DNA of 64,000 nucleotides from Jannaschia donghaensis (GTDB lineage: Bacteria; Pseudomonadota; Alphaproteobacteria; Rhodobacterales; Rhodobacteraceae). Shown here piece by piece: positions 62,616-64,000 of this stretch. How positions within the stretch are numbered: the stretch's first letter is position 1; each line of letters begins with the position of its first letter. Under the pieces are notes generated by a model. The model worked only from the letters and a program-made list of their open reading frames with translations, ran no database searches and was not told the origin of the DNA. The translations under genes and the position numbers were made by a program. The stretch lies in NCBI RefSeq assembly GCF_001403795.1, contig NZ_CXSU01000012.1, positions 1,410,548-1,474,547 on the forward strand, read 5' to 3'.

Positions 62616-63048
62616 CAACCCCACGTTCCTTCTTAAAGCCTTGATAAAGAGCAGCTTAAAGTCTTATCCGAACTCCATGTTTCGCGTTGATTGATATCAC
62701 GTGTGATACTCGGAGCCAGTCGATTCAGCCATTTTGTTGGCGAATGGGTTGTAAAGCGCGACACCCGCCTCCCCTGCGTTTCGTCAAATCGCGCCAGTAG
62801 CGTTGGTTGCGGGAGCTTGCAGCCATCGTCAATTGCCGAAGATTTTCTGCTGACTTCTTACCGATGTGAACGGAGATCCTGACGGCGGCTCAAGGTCAGC
62901 TCTGCGGAACCAGGACTAGGCTCAGGACTCATAGCCAAAAGAGTACGGTAGCGGCGAGGGCGATGGCCGAGAGGAACGCGGTTGGAGGTCTGTCGTAGCG
63001 GGTGGCCACGCGCCTCCAGTCCTTGAGGCGACCGAATATGATCTCGAT

Positions 63049-63089
63049 CGGTGCCCGGCAGTGCATCGCGCAGCGATGTCACGAGAGGT
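63049..63089 (+). repeat. 41-bp hairpin element, copy E5 (site 4)
   Basis: TGCCCGGCAGTG, arms CATCGC/GCGATG around GCA, then TCACGAGAGG. Same transposase position as E1 and one base different from it, so both IS copies descend from an already interrupted ancestor. Confidence 0.85.
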
Positions 63090-63119
63090 GCGATTGCGTT
63101 TCCTGTAGCGTCGCTTGTC

Positions 63120-63160
63120 CGTTGCCCGGCAGGGCAGTGCGCCGCACTGTCACGAGACGG
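63120..63160 (+). repeat. 41-bp hairpin element, copy E6 (site 3)
   Basis: TGCCCGGCAGGG, arms CAGTGC/GCACTG around GCC, then TCACGAGACGG. Arms differ from E1-E5 but pair perfectly. Copy A near 37685 (CTTTTCGTATTTG) shows the empty site. Confidence 0.85.
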
Positions 63161-63420
63161 GTATTTGACGGGTTTGCCGCGTGACTTTCGGCCGGGTATG
63201 CAGGGCGTTATGCCCTTGTCCGCAAGGGCTTCGCGGAGCCAATCTGCATCATACCCTCTGTCGCCCAGAAGCCAATCTGCTGCTGGTAAACTGCTCACCA
63301 GAGCCCTTGCCCCAGTGTAGTCGCTGACCTCTCCCGCGGTTATGAAGAACCTGATCGGCCGCCCGACTGCATCCGTGACGGCATGCAGCTTCATATTCAT
63401 CCCTCCCTTCGTCCGCACTA

Positions 63421-63768
63421 TCAGACGACCGCGCCCCCCTTTTTCGACCGTAGACTAGGAGCCGTGCGGTGCGTGTTCAGATAAGTAGCGTCGATGGAGA
63501 TCGTCCTGTTGTCAGAAGCCTCTGCTGCAAGCCCGACCATGATCCTGGCAAATACCCCCATATCGCTCCACCGCTTCCATCGGTTGTAGAGGGTCTTATG
63601 TGGGCCGTACTCCCTGGGCGCATCGCGCCATCGCAAGCCATTGCGGTTGATGAAGATAATTCCACTCAGGACACGCTGGTCGTCAACGCGTGGCACTCCA
63701 TGGCTCTTCGGAAAGTACGGTCGAAGCCGCGCCATCTGCGCTTCGCTCAGCCAGTACAAATTACTCAT
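63421..63768 (-). CDS. IS427-group transposase, first frame (OrfA)
   Basis: 115 residues: MSNLYWLSEAQMARLRPYFP, RVDDQRVLSGIIFINRNGLR, then TISIDATYLNTHRTAPSLRS with the first catalytic Asp and a lysine run before KGGAVV and stop. The second frame begins just beyond, so a programmed -1 frameshift near the AAAAAGGGGGG run (minus strand) would make the full transposase. Confidence 0.82.
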   Translation of the reverse strand: MSNLYWLSEAQMARLRPYFPKSHGVPRVDDQRVLSGIIFINRNGLRWRDAPREYGPHKTLYNRWKRWSDMGVFARIMVGLAAEASDNRTISIDATYLNTHRTAPSLRSKKGGAVV

Positions 63769-63995
63769 CTTGGGCCTCCGGGTTCGGGAGCTTGAATCAG
63801 CCAACCTCGGTCGCCGCAACCAAATCAATAGGTCCTGAGCCTAGTAACTGGCCCCTTGGGCTGCCTACGTTGATAACCGGAGAGGTAGGTCGACAATCGG
63901 CTGAACTGGTACACCTTGCCACTCGGCTTGCCACGACAATGCAAAAGCATCACCTGCCCAATGTCGCAAACGGCTAATCCTCTAAGGAGTCTGCT

Positions 63996-64000
63996 ATGAC
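63996..64000 (+). CDS. first bases of a gene leaving the window
   Basis: An ATG at 63996 follows AAGGAG (63984-63989) at six bases, a strong ribosome site. Only ATGAC is visible, so the product cannot be judged. Confidence 0.45.

Larger units (their letters stand above)
62919..63418 (-). pseudogene. IS427-group transposase, second frame, cut by two hairpin elements
   Basis: Reads MNMKLHAVTDAVGRPIRFFI and WLLGDRGYDADWLREALADK (second catalytic Asp), then breaks after GKPVKY at the element 63120-63160; a second element follows at 63049-63089. Removing both restores DKRRYRKRNRIEI and FGRLKDWRRVATRYDR through the catalytic Glu to the natural end. Confidence 0.82.
62919..63841 (-). mobile_element. 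IS5-family (IS427-group) element, copy C, with two hairpin insertions
   Basis: Ends GGCTCAGGACTCATAG and, inverted, GGCTCAGGACCTATTG enclose 923 bp within a CTAG-type target (TA on both sides). Without the two 41-bp elements it is 841 bp, matching copy A. The first frame is whole; the second is interrupted at 63120 and 63049, so the catalytic Glu is out of frame. Confidence 0.87.

Noticed and set aside
62591-62700. Complete tRNA or tmRNA gene
   Set aside because: No D-arm, anticodon arm or 5' acceptor strand pairs with the 3' end; only the terminal 25 bp fit.
37618-63160. The 41-bp repeats as a CRISPR array
   Set aside because: They are dispersed one by one inside transposase genes, not regularly spaced, and occur in both orientations; no cas genes are present.

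Overview
The window is high-GC DNA from an alphaproteobacterium, most likely a Rhodobacterales/Roseobacter-type organism. That rests on codon use, the chain of ATGA start/stop overlaps inside operons, and the families present (YqiJ/YqiK flotillin pair, FCD-GntR regulated polyamine-type ABC system, IS427-group IS5 elements). No genome or species match could be run.

Layout. 1-1972: end of a YeeE/YedE transporter and a YceI protein. 1984-8889 (minus): a seven-gene operon, every junction a 4-base overlap, joining an EEP-family phosphatase/nuclease, a CDP-alcohol phosphatidyltransferase, a flippase-like membrane protein, an LTA-synthase-like phosphotransferase/sulfatase and a sugar-type ABC importer without its ATPase; a LacI-type operator lies upstream. 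9387-11144: ABC exporter. 11626-14735: TPP riboswitch, thiM-thiE-thiD and a coupled SDR. 14946-18448: a broken response regulator, an orphan 'mobile mystery protein A' and the yqiJ/yqiK membrane pair. 18804-22585: an Asp-nucleophile hydrolase and a two-methyltransferase plus PhyH-dioxygenase operon. 23763-30540: TetR with a divergent RND pump, then small stress-type genes. 31249-37400: a cyanate/nitrate-type ABC operon with cyanase, whose binding-protein gene carries an in-frame amber stop, and a divergent PAS/AAA+/Fis regulator. 38639-41456: RsbQ-like hydrolase with a hybrid histidine kinase. 41604-48129: GntR/GNAT and a divergent polyamine-type ABC operon ending in an Asp/Glu racemase. 48.4-49.5 kb: gene remains. 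49537-52408: DUF427, FAD oxidoreductase, membrane hydrolase. 53097-56544: a five-gene HupE-type membrane operon. 57060-61925: two secreted proteins and an ABC exporter.

Three IS5-family (IS427-group) copies lie at 37488-38452, 52539-53089 and 62919-63841. The most striking observation is inside them. Six copies of a 41- or 43-bp hairpin element interrupt the transposase genes at four different sites. For every site an uninterrupted version exists in another IS copy of this same window, so the insertions can be delimited. Hairpin arms differ in sequence between copies while pairing is kept; both orientations occur; one IS copy seems to have lost its middle by recombination between two elements. 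Taking the elements out returns the IS to about 840 bp and re-opens the DDE transposase frame. I do not recognise this as a described element.
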